A DNA stretch of 64,000 nt from Polaribacter sp. MED152 (GCF_000152945.2 NC_020830.1:806001-870000); one strand, 5' to 3'; positions 17,236 through 24,999 are shown, counted from the first letter of the stretch. Notes: a model not told the origin generated them from the sequence alone. Numbers and translations: made by a program.

Positions 17236-18333
17236 ATGCTACTAACTGTACTTTTCTACGCTTTTGTAGTTGTTACAGGAATTCAAATTATTTATTATCT
17301 TTTATTTGCTACCATTTTAGGTAAAAAGAAAAAAGAGGTTGTAAATTCTAAAGAATATCCAATAACTGTTATTGTCTATAACAAGAATAATGGTAATACA
17401 TTGGTTGAAAACCTTCCTAGTCTTTTAAATCAAAATTACGCTAAGTTTGAAATACTTATCGTTGATAATAATTCTAACGATAATACTCTTGATAGTGTTG
17501 AAGGTTTGGTTGAAAAGCACAACCATTTAAAAATAATTCAAGTAGAAAACAACGAAGCCTTTTGGGGTAATAAAAAGTATGCACTTACGCTTGGAATTAA
17601 AGCTGCAAAATACGATCATTTATTATTTACAGATTCGCAAACTAAAATATTAAGTACGAATTGGATTTCTGAAATGAGCTCAAAATTTTCTGATACAAAG
17701 ACCATCAATTTAGGATATAGAAAATTTACAAAAAACTCAACGTTTTTAAACTTATTGGCTCGTTTCGAAAACTTAATAAAAGCTTTACAATGTTTTTCTT
17801 ACATTAAAATCAATAGCCCTTTTATGGCTTTTGGAAAAAATTTGGCTTATGAGAGACAAGAGTTTTTTAAAGTAAAGGGTTTTATTTATCATATTAAAAT
17901 TAATAATGGTGAAGATGATCTTTTTATAAGAGATGCAGCAACGAAAGAAAATATTACTTATACTATTTCATCTGATAGTTTTGTAGAAACTGAATCTCCA
18001 AAATCGTTAAGTGAATGGTTTGCAACATTAAAATCCAATAGGTCACTTCAAAAACATTATAAATTCAAACAACAGTTACTTCTGCATCTATTTACAATTT
18101 CTAAGGTGTTATTTTACGTTTTGGGTACATCAGTATTTTTCTTTTTTTCTTGGAAAATAATACTACCAATTGTTTTAGTTTATTTCTTAACGCTATGGAT
18201 TGTTGTTGGAGTTTCTAGCAAAAAATTAGAAGAAGCTCAACTCGTTTTCTTTTTACCAATTCTAGAAATTTCTTTAGTATTGATTCAAATTAGTATATTT
18301 ATTGCTAATTCATTTTCAAAATCAAATCGTTGA
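17236..18333 (+). CDS. GT2-family glycosyltransferase, membrane-bound
   Basis: A 365-residue protein with an N-terminal helix (about 3-28), a GT-A glycosyltransferase domain and two or three C-terminal helices (about 285-360). The nucleotide-binding start is PITVIVYNKNNGNTL with LIVDNNSNDNT near residue 75. LLFTDSQTK stands where most GT2 enzymes have DxD. It probably transfers a sugar to a lipid or envelope glycan, but the substrate cannot be told. Its stop overlaps the TTG start of the next sigma gene by 4 nt, so translation is coupled. Confidence 0.8.
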   Translation: MLLTVLFYAFVVVTGIQIIYYLLFATILGKKKKEVVNSKEYPITVIVYNKNNGNTLVENLPSLLNQNYAKFEILIVDNNSNDNTLDSVEGLVEKHNHLKIIQVENNEAFWGNKKYALTLGIKAAKYDHLLFTDSQTKILSTNWISEMSSKFSDTKTINLGYRKFTKNSTFLNLLARFENLIKALQCFSYIKINSPFMAFGKNLAYERQEFFKVKGFIYHIKINNGEDDLFIRDAATKENITYTISSDSFVETESPKSLSEWFATLKSNRSLQKHYKFKQQLLLHLFTISKVLFYVLGTSVFFFFSWKIILPIVLVYFLTLWIVVGVSSKKLEEAQLVFFLPILEISLVLIQISIFIANSFSKSNR

Positions 18334-18893
18334 GCAAAGAAGATTTAGTACTTAGAGAAAATATTGCTAAAGCTAAAGAAGGCAATCAAGCCGCTTTTCG
18401 ATATTTATTGAACCTTTATTGGGTAGAAGTTTATGGTTTTTTACTAAAAAGAATTAATAATGAAAATGAAGCAGAAGATATAGCCATACAAGCCTTTTCT
18501 AAAGCTTTCGACAAAATAACCACCTTTGACGATAATTATACTTTTAAGACTTGGCTAATTACCATTTCTAAAAATGTACATATAGATTTAGTTCGTAAAA
18601 AGAAAATATCTGTTGCTACAGAAACAACCAAAGACCAAGAAGAGAAAGTTTATTTGGTTGCTGATGAAAACCCTACACCAGAAGATAAAATTATTAGAGA
18701 ACAGAATTTAGCAAAGCTTTTGAGAGATATTAGACAATTAAAACCTAAATATCAAGAAGTGATTCAGTTAAGGTATTTTCAAGAACTTAGTTATAAAGAA
18801 ATTGCACAGCAAACCAACGAACCAATGAATAATGTAAAAGTTAAGTTGTTACGTGCTAAAAAATTACTGGCAGAAATCATCAAGAAGTCTTAG
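18330..18893 (+). CDS. ECF RNA polymerase sigma factor (second)
   Basis: A 187-residue sigma-70 family factor. Region 2 shows NENEAEDIAIQAFSKAFDKI and FKTWLITISKNVHIDLVRKK (about 45-92). Region 4 shows LKPKYQEVIQLRYFQELSYKEI with the helix NNVKVKLLRAKKLL (about 130-180). It starts at a TTG inside the GT2 stop. Unlike the first sigma factor it has no anti-sigma gene next to it; the next gene is an Nramp-like carrier. Its targets are unknown. Confidence 0.9.
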   Translation: MSKEDLVLRENIAKAKEGNQAAFRYLLNLYWVEVYGFLLKRINNENEAEDIAIQAFSKAFDKITTFDDNYTFKTWLITISKNVHIDLVRKKKISVATETTKDQEEKVYLVADENPTPEDKIIREQNLAKLLRDIRQLKPKYQEVIQLRYFQELSYKEIAQQTNEPMNNVKVKLLRAKKLLAEIIKKS

Positions 18894-18946
18894 CTTTTAT
18901 TAAGGCCTAATTCGACTTTAATTCTGCATATAAAGCACAAAACCTC

Positions 18947-20167
18947 ATGAAGAAATCATTCTTGCAATCTTTAGGACCAGGCCTTTTATTTGCTGGTGCT
19001 GCAATAGGCGTTTCTCATCTTGTACAGTCCACAAGAGCTGGTGCAGATTTTGGTTTTGGTTTACTTTGGGCACTTCTATTGGTAAATTTATTTAAGTATC
19101 CCTTTTTTCAATTTGGCCCAAGATATGCAGCTGCAACAGGCGAAACATTACTTGATGGTTACAAAAAATTAGGAAAATGGGTTTTAGTACTTTACTATAT
19201 TATCAACTTTGCTACTATGTTTACAATACAGGCTGCAGTTACCATTGTTACTGCAGGCTTAGCGTCTCAATTATTTGGCTTAACTGATAATCTTGTAGTA
19301 TGGTCACTTATCATTATGTCAATCAGTATTCTGTTACTGATAATTGGTAAATACAAATTATTAGATAATATGATGAAATTTATCATTATCATTTTATCTA
19401 TAAGCACAGTTGCTGCAGTAATAATAGCACTTAATAATTCTTCGGATGCTTTTGATGTAACTCAAATTATACCTTCAGGCACTGTAGAATTAACCTTTTT
19501 AATTGCCTTTTTAGGATGGATGCCTGCACCTTTAGACATTTCTATATGGCACTCAATTTGGTCTGTAGAAAAAAGAAAAGTAAATAACATTGTTATAAAA
19601 CCAAAAGATGCCATTTTTGATTTTAATGTGGGTTATGTTGGCACTATTATTTTAGGAGTTTGCTTTGTTTTATTGGGGGCTTTAGTTATGTATAAATCTT
19701 CAGAAACATTTTCTAATAAAGGTGGAGAGTTTGCCTCTCAGTTAATAAACTTATACACAAAAAACTTAGGTGCTAAATCGTACATTTTTATTGCTATTGC
19801 TGCCTTTACAACTATGTTTAGCACAACCATAACTACTTTAGATGCATCTCCTAGAGCCATGAATTTAAGTACAAATTTAATCTTCAATAAAAAATTTAAG
19901 TTTGGTTATTGGTTTTGGCTAGGGTTATTATTTATTGGAACTTTATTAATACTACAGTTTTACATTGCAAATATGGGAGTTTTGGTTAAAATAGCAACAA
20001 TTTTATCTTTTTTAACGGCCCCTTTCTATGCAATTTTAAATTATATTTTAATAACAGGAAAGCACACACCAAAAGAGCATCAACCAAAAATTTTTACCAA
20101 GATTTTAAGTTTAATCGGAATTGTATTTTTAATTGGATTTAGCCTGTGGTTTTTAACTAATATTTAA
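18947..20167 (+). CDS. divergent Nramp-family transporter
   Basis: A 406-residue protein with eleven or so helices and an Nramp/LeuT-like pattern beginning SLGPGLLFAGAAIGVSHLVQ. In true Nramp metal carriers the TM1 metal site is DPGN and the TM6 site is MPH. Here the aligned positions read GVSH (about residues 21-24) and MPAP (in GWMPAPLDISIWHS, about 187-200). Loss of both metal ligands resembles Nramp-related Mg2+ or other atypical clades, so Mn/Fe transport should not be assumed. The gene stands between the second ECF sigma gene and lipA. Confidence 0.8.
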   Translation: MKKSFLQSLGPGLLFAGAAIGVSHLVQSTRAGADFGFGLLWALLLVNLFKYPFFQFGPRYAAATGETLLDGYKKLGKWVLVLYYIINFATMFTIQAAVTIVTAGLASQLFGLTDNLVVWSLIIMSISILLLIIGKYKLLDNMMKFIIIILSISTVAAVIIALNNSSDAFDVTQIIPSGTVELTFLIAFLGWMPAPLDISIWHSIWSVEKRKVNNIVIKPKDAIFDFNVGYVGTIILGVCFVLLGALVMYKSSETFSNKGGEFASQLINLYTKNLGAKSYIFIAIAAFTTMFSTTITTLDASPRAMNLSTNLIFNKKFKFGYWFWLGLLFIGTLLILQFYIANMGVLVKIATILSFLTAPFYAILNYILITGKHTPKEHQPKIFTKILSLIGIVFLIGFSLWFLTNI

Positions 20168-20179
20168 ATCTTTTCTTCG

Positions 20180-20187
20180 TAAATTTG
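20180..20187 (+). promoter_or_regulatory. putative lipA -7 box TAAATTTG
   Basis: A perfect TAnnTTTG, 15 nt before the first lipA ATG. Confidence 0.5.
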
Positions 20188-20201
20188 CATTCTAATCTAG
20201 A

Positions 20202-21077
20202 ATGATAATGGCAATAGAAACTGCAGTACTTCCAGAAAGACCAAAAAAACCAAAATGGTTACGTGTAAAACTACCTGTTGGTAAGAAATATACAGAATTA
20301 AGAGGTTTAGTAGATAAATACAAACTAAATACCATCTGTACAAGTGGTAGTTGTCCAAACATGGGCGAATGTTGGGGAGAAGGAACTGCAACCTTTATGA
20401 TATTAGGAAATATTTGTACACGTTCTTGTGGGTTTTGTGGTGTCAAAACTGGTAGACCAGACACAGTTGAATGGGATGAGCCAGAAAAAGTAGCAAGATC
20501 TATTAAGTTAATGGGCATTAAGCATGCTGTAATTACCTCTGTAGATAGAGATGATTTAAAAGATGGTGGTTCTATCATTTGGGCAGAAACTGTAGATGCT
20601 ATTCGCAGAGCAAACCCAAATACAACTTTAGAAACCCTTATTCCCGATTTTCAAGGTAACACTAAACAAATAGATAGAATTATAGAAGTTGCTCCTGAAG
20701 TAGTTTCTCATAATATGGAAACAGTTCGCAGATTAACTAGAGAAGTGAGAATACAAGCTAAATATGATAGAAGTTTAGGTGTTTTAAAATACTTGAAAGA
20801 AAATGGTATGAGAACCAAAACTGGTTTAATGCTAGGTTTGGGTGAAAAGGAAGAGGAAGTAATACAAACAATGAAAGATTTAAGAGCTGTAAATTGTGAT
20901 ATAGTTACTATTGGTCAATACCTACAGCCTACAAAAAAACATCTTCCAGTGAAAGAGTTTATTACTCCAGAACAATTTAAAAAATATGAAACTTTAGGTT
21001 TAGAAATGGGCTTTATGTATGTAGAAAGTGGTGCTTTAGTGCGTTCTTCTTACAAAGCTCATAAACATGCTAAATAA
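20202..21077 (+). CDS. lipA: lipoyl synthase
   Basis: Radical SAM enzyme that inserts two sulfurs into protein-bound octanoyl groups to make lipoyl cofactor. The auxiliary cluster is Cys 46, Cys 51 and Cys 57 ([12 protein letters not shown]), and the SAM cluster is Cys 72, Cys 76 and Cys 79 (CTRSCGFC). The C-terminal Ser ligand region is [11 protein letters not shown]. Starts at 20202 and 20208 are both in frame and indistinguishable. The window also holds a dihydrolipoamide dehydrogenase (31240), a downstream user of lipoyl groups. Confidence 0.96.
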   Translation: MIMAIETAVLPERPKKPKWLRVKLPVGKKYTELRGLVDKYKLNTICTSGSCPNMGECWGEGTATFMILGNICTRSCGFCGVKTGRPDTVEWDEPEKVARSIKLMGIKHAVITSVDRDDLKDGGSIIWAETVDAIRRANPNTTLETLIPDFQGNTKQIDRIIEVAPEVVSHNMETVRRLTREVRIQAKYDRSLGVLKYLKENGMRTKTGLMLGLGEKEEEVIQTMKDLRAVNCDIVTIGQYLQPTKKHLPVKEFITPEQFKKYETLGLEMGFMYVESGALVRSSYKAHKHAK

Positions 21078-21106
21078 TTAGCAAAAAAATTAAATTCAAA
21101 TAAAGT

Positions 21107-21123
21107 TTGGCACAGAGTTTGAA
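21107..21123 (+). promoter_or_regulatory. possible sigma-54 type site TTGGCAC-N7-TGA
   Basis: TTGGCACAGAGTTTGAA has GG and the -12 G at the exact spacing of the -24/-12 consensus, although GC is GA here. It lies 30 nt after lipA. A transcript from about 21133 would end at the terminator at 21191-21222, giving a small RNA of about 90 nt. It overlaps the left arm of an imperfect long hairpin (21093-21104 pairs with 21170-21181). Confidence 0.3.
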
Positions 21124-21190
21124 TATAATAAAATGAAAGCAACGTAGTAAACTGTTTTCATTGTGTAAATTTATTTGAATTAGTTGATTT

Positions 21191-21222
21191 AAAAAACCAC
21201 CTTAAAAGGTGGTTTTTTTTTT
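21191..21222. terminator. strong bidirectional terminator after lipA
   Basis: AAAACCACCTT/AAGGTGGTTTT stem with a short AA loop and a ten-T run; the A-run on the left also makes it usable from the minus strand. Confidence 0.88.
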
Positions 21223-21236
21223 GTGTAATTAAAGCG

Positions 21237-21405
21237 AAAAAAAAATCGCCTATCTTTTAAATTCTAGACGATTTTTTATAACATATTATAAATCCCCCAA
21301 TTCGTAATAGTTATGAAACAAATAAACAACTTTATTGAGTTTTTCGTCAAAATAGCCGATGAACGACTCTTAAGTGTCGACGAATGACATTTTACCTTCG
21401 ATAAT
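21237..21405 (-). repeat. structured repeat, unit 1 (divergent)
   Basis: The most diverged of three units. It keeps the invariant core TAAATCCCCCAATTCG (21289-21304) inside an imperfect stem (ATAAC...GTTAT plus TATTA...TAATA, one bulge), the AACAACTTTATT block and GACGAAT. Its flanking hairpin (AATCGCCTA...TAGACGATT, 21243-21273) has a different sequence from the other units, yet is in the same place and has a T-run on the minus strand. The TAAATTTG-like promoter is not preserved here. Confidence 0.7.
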
Positions 21406-21458
21406 CATTTTTAGAAAACTTTAACACTTTTTAAATAATAACTATCTTAAAACAAAAA

Positions 21459-21574
21459 AACACCTAAAAAAAATTTAGGTGCATTTTGATAACTTAATAT
21501 AAATCCCCCAATTCGCAAAAGTTATCTGATTCAAAGAAACAACTTTATTAAGTTTAAAAATGTAAGTGCTCGCC
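21459..21574 (-). ncRNA. candidate small RNA, unit 2
   Basis: Predicted transcript from about seven nt after TAAATTTG to the minus-strand T-run, roughly 115-125 nt. It holds a hairpin with an invariant G5 loop (21488-21526) and then an intrinsic terminator. No credible reading frame is conserved with unit 3. Strand choice rests on the promoter box and on the T-runs, which are much better on the minus strand. Expression is not shown. Confidence 0.5.
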
Positions 21575-21579
21575 TATAA

Positions 21580-21587
21580 CAAATTTA
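21580..21587 (-). promoter_or_regulatory. putative -7 box of repeat unit 2
   Basis: The minus strand reads TAAATTTG, a perfect TAnnTTTG. Unit 3 has TAAATCTG at the same place (21880-21887), one base off, so unit 2 may be the stronger promoter. No TTG -33 element is evident. Confidence 0.4.
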
Positions 21588-21642
21588 CTATAGACGAATG
21601 GAAAATAAGTTTCGACTACCTTTATTTACAGAAAGTATATAA

Positions 21643-21671
21643 CAAAAAAACGTCTAAATATAATTTAGACG
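21643..21671 (-). terminator. hairpin terminator at the upstream edge of unit 2
   Basis: CGTCTAAAT/ATTTAGACG (nine pairs, ATA loop) followed on the minus strand by seven T. It would insulate unit 2 from transcription coming from unit 3. Confidence 0.65.
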
Positions 21672-21757
21672 TTTAATTTTTGCTCATCCAATGGATGTTT
21701 TATTTTTTAGGTTAGTTTTATTAAATTATATTGTTTAAGAACTTTTTTAAAATAAAA

Positions 21758-21874
21758 AACACCTAAAATAAATTTTAGGTGCATTTTGATAACTTATTAT
21801 AAATCCCCCAATTCGTAAAAGTTATCTGGTTCAAAGAAACAACTTTATTGTGTTTAAAAATTTACGTGTTCGCC
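21758..21874 (-). ncRNA. candidate small RNA, unit 3
   Basis: Predicted minus-strand RNA equivalent to that of unit 2, with the same G5 loop hairpin and terminator. Its promoter box TAAATCTG deviates by one base from TAnnTTTG, so expression may be weaker or may rely on read-through. Confidence 0.42.
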
Positions 21875-21942
21875 TATAACAGATTTACTGTAGACGAATA
21901 GAAAGTAAGTTTCGACTACCACTATTTACAGAAAGTATAAAA

Positions 21943-21972
21943 CAAAAAAAACGTCTAAATATAATTTAGACG
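21943..21972 (-). terminator. hairpin terminator between CBS gene and unit 3
   Basis: CGTCTAAAT/ATTTAGACG stem with an ATA loop, followed on the minus strand by eight T. It is placed about 140 nt past the stop of the CBS-domain gene. Confidence 0.65.
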
Positions 21973-22108
21973 TTCCGTTTTTGCATCTCTAAAATGCATC
22001 TTCTACTTTTTAACCTTGTTCAAATTTATGACATTTAACGATGTTAAAAATCATTTATTCGACCATCAGCATCTAATTATCGACCAAGGGTATAATTATC
22101 GAGATTTA

Positions 22109-23479
22109 CTAAATTGAACTAATTACATCGTACTTTGTTACAATGTGATAATTACCATTTTCTAAATCTACCAATACTGCTTCATTTTCTTTAGAAATCA
22201 GTTTAGATATTGCATCTATCTTTGCAGATTTCTTAACTATTGGATATGGTTTACCCATAATGTCTTTAATAGGTTTATCTGCAATCTCTTTATCTGTAAT
22301 GAAACTTCTTAATAAATCTGTTTCATCTATTGAGCCTACAAAACCTTCTGCGTCTTTCACTGGAATTTGAGAAATCTTAAATTCCTTCATTCTTTCTATA
22401 GCATGCGAAACCAATTCTTCTGTTTGTGCAGTTACTAAAGGTTTATTTTCATGATTTTTAATTAAATCAGCTGCTGTTTTTACCTCTTCTTCCAAAAATC
22501 CACGATCACGCATCCAATCATCATTAAACATTTTACCTACATATCTACTTCCATGATCATGAAATAAAACAACCACAACATCATCTTTGGTAAAATTATC
22601 TTTTAATTGTAATAAACCTTTTATGGCTGCTCCAGCTGAATTACCCAAAAACATGCCTTCTTCTTTTGCTAATTTCTGTGTGTAAATTGCAGCATCTTTG
22701 TCTGTAACTTTTGTAAAACCATCAATAACATCAAAGTTCACATTTTTTGGTAAAATATCCTCACCTATACCTTCTGTGATGTAAGGGTAAATTTCATTTT
22801 CATCGAAAATTCCTGTTTCATGGTATTTTTTAAATACAGAACCATATGTATCTATCCCCCAAACTTTAACTGTTGTACCAGCTTCTTTGGCTTTCATCTT
22901 TAAATAAGAACCTACACCAGAAATTGTACCTCCTGTACCAACACCAACTACAAAATGGGTTACTTTACCTTCTGTTTGTTCCCAAATTTCTGGACCTGTA
23001 CTTTGAAAGTGGGCTTTACAGTTGCTTGGATTATCATATTGATTTACGTACCAAGAATTAGGAGTTTCTTCTCCCAATCTTTTAGAAACAGAATAATAAG
23101 ATCTTGGATCTGATGGATCTACATTTGTAGGACAAACTACAACCTCTGCTCCTACAGCTCTTAAAATATCCATCTTTTCTTTAGACTGCTTATCAGACAT
23201 AACAAAAACACATTTGTAACCTCTAACTATTGCTGCTAAAGCCAAACCCATACCTGTATTTCCAGAAGTACCTTCTATAATGGTTCCTCCAGGTTTTAAC
23301 CTTCCATCTGCTTCTGCATCTAAAATCATTTGTAAGGCCATTCTATCTTTTACAGAATTTCCTGGATTAAAAGTTTCATATTTTGATAATACCAAACAAG
23401 GTAATTCCGCTGTTAATTTGTTCAACTTAACAAGTGGTGTATTTCCTATTGTTTCTAATATATTTTCTGCGTAATTCAT
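22109..23479 (-). CDS. cystathionine beta-synthase-type PLP enzyme with CBS domains
   Basis: A fold-type II PLP enzyme that condenses a serine-type substrate with a thiol (homocysteine or sulfide), fused to a C-terminal CBS-domain pair (about 335-455) that may sense a nucleotide. The PLP lysine is in NPGNSVKDRMA near residue 43. The phosphate and substrate loops are EGTSGNTGMGLA near 70 and GVGTGGTISGVG near 180. The ATG at 23479 is preferred over 23488 because the TAACTTTG-type box at 23497-23504 leaves too little leader for the latter. Cystathionine versus cysteine synthase activity is not settled by sequence. Confidence 0.9.
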   Translation of the reverse strand: MNYAENILETIGNTPLVKLNKLTAELPCLVLSKYETFNPGNSVKDRMALQMILDAEADGRLKPGGTIIEGTSGNTGMGLALAAIVRGYKCVFVMSDKQSKEKMDILRAVGAEVVVCPTNVDPSDPRSYYSVSKRLGEETPNSWYVNQYDNPSNCKAHFQSTGPEIWEQTEGKVTHFVVGVGTGGTISGVGSYLKMKAKEAGTTVKVWGIDTYGSVFKKYHETGIFDENEIYPYITEGIGEDILPKNVNFDVIDGFTKVTDKDAAIYTQKLAKEEGMFLGNSAGAAIKGLLQLKDNFTKDDVVVVLFHDHGSRYVGKMFNDDWMRDRGFLEEEVKTAADLIKNHENKPLVTAQTEELVSHAIERMKEFKISQIPVKDAEGFVGSIDETDLLRSFITDKEIADKPIKDIMGKPYPIVKKSAKIDAISKLISKENEAVLVDLENGNYHIVTKYDVISSI

Positions 23480-23496
23480 CTTATTCATTTATAGAA

Positions 23497-23504
23497 CAAA
23501 GGTA
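23497..23504 (-). promoter_or_regulatory. putative -7 box TACCTTTG for the CBS-domain gene
   Basis: The minus strand reads TACCTTTG, matching TAnnTTTG, 17 nt before the ATG at 23479. Confidence 0.5.
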
Positions 23505-23564
23505 AATTATTTTTTATGCGCTAACGAAATGAGAGAAAAGAAATATTAACTAATCCTTACTTTT

Positions 23565-23613
23565 AATAGCCTTACGATTATCTTATTTAAATTTTAATAA
23601 TCGTAAAGCTATT
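23565..23613 (-). other. long 3' UTR hairpin after sbtA
   Basis: Arms 23565-23581 and 23597-23613 pair over 17 positions. The single irregular position is a U-G pair in minus-strand RNA but a C-A mismatch in plus-strand RNA, so the structure belongs to the sbtA transcript. There is no T-run behind it on the minus strand, so it looks like an mRNA stabiliser or processing site rather than a plain terminator. Confidence 0.6.
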
Positions 23614-23646
23614 TTCTTTTAGAATTTGATAATATTTAAGAATTGA

Positions 23647-24609
23647 CTAGCATACACCTATAATACATAAATACAAAGGCATACCTATTGTAATATTAAA
23701 AGGGAAAGTTATGGCTAAAGCCATTGGTATATATAAACCTGGATTTGCTTTTGGAGCAGCCAACTTCATTGCAGCTGGTACTGCAATATAAGAAGCACTT
23801 GCTGCCAAAATAGACATTAGCAACCTGTTACCAATTTCCTCCATGAAAAATCCGCTTAATACTGCAACTATACAACCATTTATAATTGGAATAATAATAG
23901 CGAAGGAAACTGTAAACCATCCTTTCTTAAGTAAGGCTTTTAGTTTTTGACCACTTACAATACCCATATCTAATAAAAAAACGGCTAAAAATCCTTTAAA
24001 GATATCTGTGGTAAAAGGTTTTATACCTTCTGCTTGGGCATCATTCGTAAAATATCCCACTATTAAACTACCAATAATTAACACTACACTTCCATTGGTT
24101 AAAGAGTGATGTACAACACTTTTTAAAGAGCCTTTATTTTTTTTATTCGAGCTAAAAATGGCAATTAGCATCACTCCTACTATAATAGATGGTGCTTCCA
24201 TTAACGCCATTACAGCAACCATATGCCCACCAAAAGGGATGTTCGACATCTCTAAAAATGAAATAGTAGTTACAAAAGTTACTGCACTAACAGAACCATA
24301 TGCAGAGGCAATAGCACCAGAATTTTCTACACTTAATTTAATTCTTAAAATAAAGTAGCAGTAAATAGGTACAACTACTGCTAGTAAAATTCCAAATAAA
24401 AGTGCGTTAATAATCTCTGAAGTAATAACACTATGAGCCAATTCTTGACCACCTTTAAAACCAATAGCTAAAAGAAGGTATAATGATATAAATTTAGACG
24501 AGTTTTCTGGAATTCTTAAATCACTTTTAATATTAACCGCAACAAGGCCTAAAAAGAAAAATAATAGTGCTGGGTTGGTTAAATTATCTATTAAATAATG
24601 TAAATCCAT
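23647..24609 (-). CDS. sbtA: SbtA-family sodium-dependent bicarbonate transporter
   Basis: A 320-residue membrane protein with about ten helices in two inverted halves. It matches the SbtA (formerly DUF897) family of Na+-dependent bicarbonate carriers. Signatures are LLLAIGFKGGQELA near residue 50, YGSVSAVTFVTTISFLE near 104, ALMEAPSIIVGVML near 135 and SASYIAVPAAMKLA near 270. It would import bicarbonate for carboxylases. It is the last gene of a three-gene minus operon with two small partners, and a LysR regulator reads away from the operon. A possible attenuator lies just upstream (24627-24667). Confidence 0.9.
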   Translation of the reverse strand: MDLHYLIDNLTNPALLFFFLGLVAVNIKSDLRIPENSSKFISLYLLLAIGFKGGQELAHSVITSEIINALLFGILLAVVVPIYCYFILRIKLSVENSGAIASAYGSVSAVTFVTTISFLEMSNIPFGGHMVAVMALMEAPSIIVGVMLIAIFSSNKKNKGSLKSVVHHSLTNGSVVLIIGSLIVGYFTNDAQAEGIKPFTTDIFKGFLAVFLLDMGIVSGQKLKALLKKGWFTVSFAIIIPIINGCIVAVLSGFFMEEIGNRLLMSILAASASYIAVPAAMKLAAPKANPGLYIPMALAITFPFNITIGMPLYLCIIGVC

Positions 24610-24626
24610 AGGTTAAAATTTGGCAT

Positions 24627-24667
24627 AAAAAAAGTAGGAAAGCCTTTTACAAGTCAGTTCTCCTACT
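24627..24667 (-). terminator. terminator-like hairpin between the small gene and sbtA
   Basis: Minus strand AGTAGGA...TCCTACT (seven pairs, loop about 21 nt) followed by a T-run of seven, 18 nt before the sbtA start. Inside an operon this would act as a partial terminator or attenuator lowering sbtA relative to the two small genes. Confidence 0.6.
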
Positions 24668-24690
24668 CTAATATGTTGGTTGGTTGTATT

Positions 24691-24999
24691 TTACTCTTCT
24701 AATGTAATATTGATTGTACTAGAAATTTTAATGTTCTGACCTTTACTTTCTAGAGCTCTTAAAAAAGCTTTAGTTTCCTTTTTATCGGTCAATAATTCTG
24801 CAATTCTAGAATTGTCATAAAGACATTCATCATTAATGTTTCCTTCGGTTTTAGACAACCTTTGAATTTTGTGAAAGTTAATTTTTACGTTTAAAACATC
24901 ATTAATAATATTTAAAGCCTCTCCTTTAGTAAAAGTACCTTCTATTAGTTGAATACTTTTTTGCTTAGTTTCTGTTGATGTTACTGCAGATTCGTTCAT
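24691..24999 (-). CDS. small soluble protein, possible SbtA partner
   Basis: A 102-residue cytoplasmic protein without signal or membrane helix. The sequence opens with a polar tail, then KSIQLIEGTFTKGEALNIIN and KINFHKIQRLS, suggesting a strand-helix start. I do not recognise a named domain. It is not evidently a P-II/SbtB protein, which is the usual SbtA regulator. It lies 10 nt after the small membrane gene and 81 nt before sbtA. A regulatory role for SbtA is inference from position. Confidence 0.6.
   Translation of the reverse strand: MNESAVTSTETKQKSIQLIEGTFTKGEALNIINDVLNVKINFHKIQRLSKTEGNINDECLYDNSRIAELLTDKKETKAFLRALESKGQNIKISSTINITLEE

Larger units (their letters stand above)
21459..21683 (-). 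repeat. structured repeat, unit 2
   Basis: About 225 bp, matching unit 3 at an offset of exactly 300 bp. Positions 21481-21650 differ from 21781-21950 at 15 of 170 bases. Order on the minus strand: hairpin CGTCTAAAT/ATTTAGACG with T-run (21643-21671), conserved spacer, TAAATTTG (21580-21587), about 50 nt, stem GATAACTT/AAGTTATC around TTGGGGGATTTA, then hairpin CACCTAAA/TTTAGGTG with a T-run (21453-21481). Confidence 0.85.
21758..21983 (-). repeat. structured repeat, unit 3
   Basis: Same order of parts as unit 2. The terminator stem is one pair longer (CACCTAAAA/TTTTAGGTG) and the loop stem GATAACTT/AAGTTATC is identical. The core TAAATCCCCCAATTCG is at 21800-21815. It lies next to the 3' end of the CBS-domain gene on the same (minus) strand, so the outer hairpin at 21952-21972 may end that mRNA. 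Confidence 0.85.

Noticed and set aside
21596..21640. A short reading frame MENKFRLPLFTESI in repeat unit 2 (plus strand)
   Set aside because: In unit 3 the ATG is ATA and the stop is lost, so the frame is not conserved and is probably chance.
21237..21983. CRISPR array or integron attC array
   Set aside because: Only three long diverged units with unequal spacing (211 and 300 bp), no short identical repeats with unique spacers, no cas or integrase gene, and no cassette reading frames.
22070..22105. Repeated AATTATCGA near the 3' end of the CBS-domain gene
   Set aside because: Two short copies only, no pairing or known motif; probably chance.
24691..24999. SbtB / P-II identity for the 102-residue protein
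   Set aside because: Position suggests it, but I see no P-II T-loop or nucleotide motif, so I left it unnamed.
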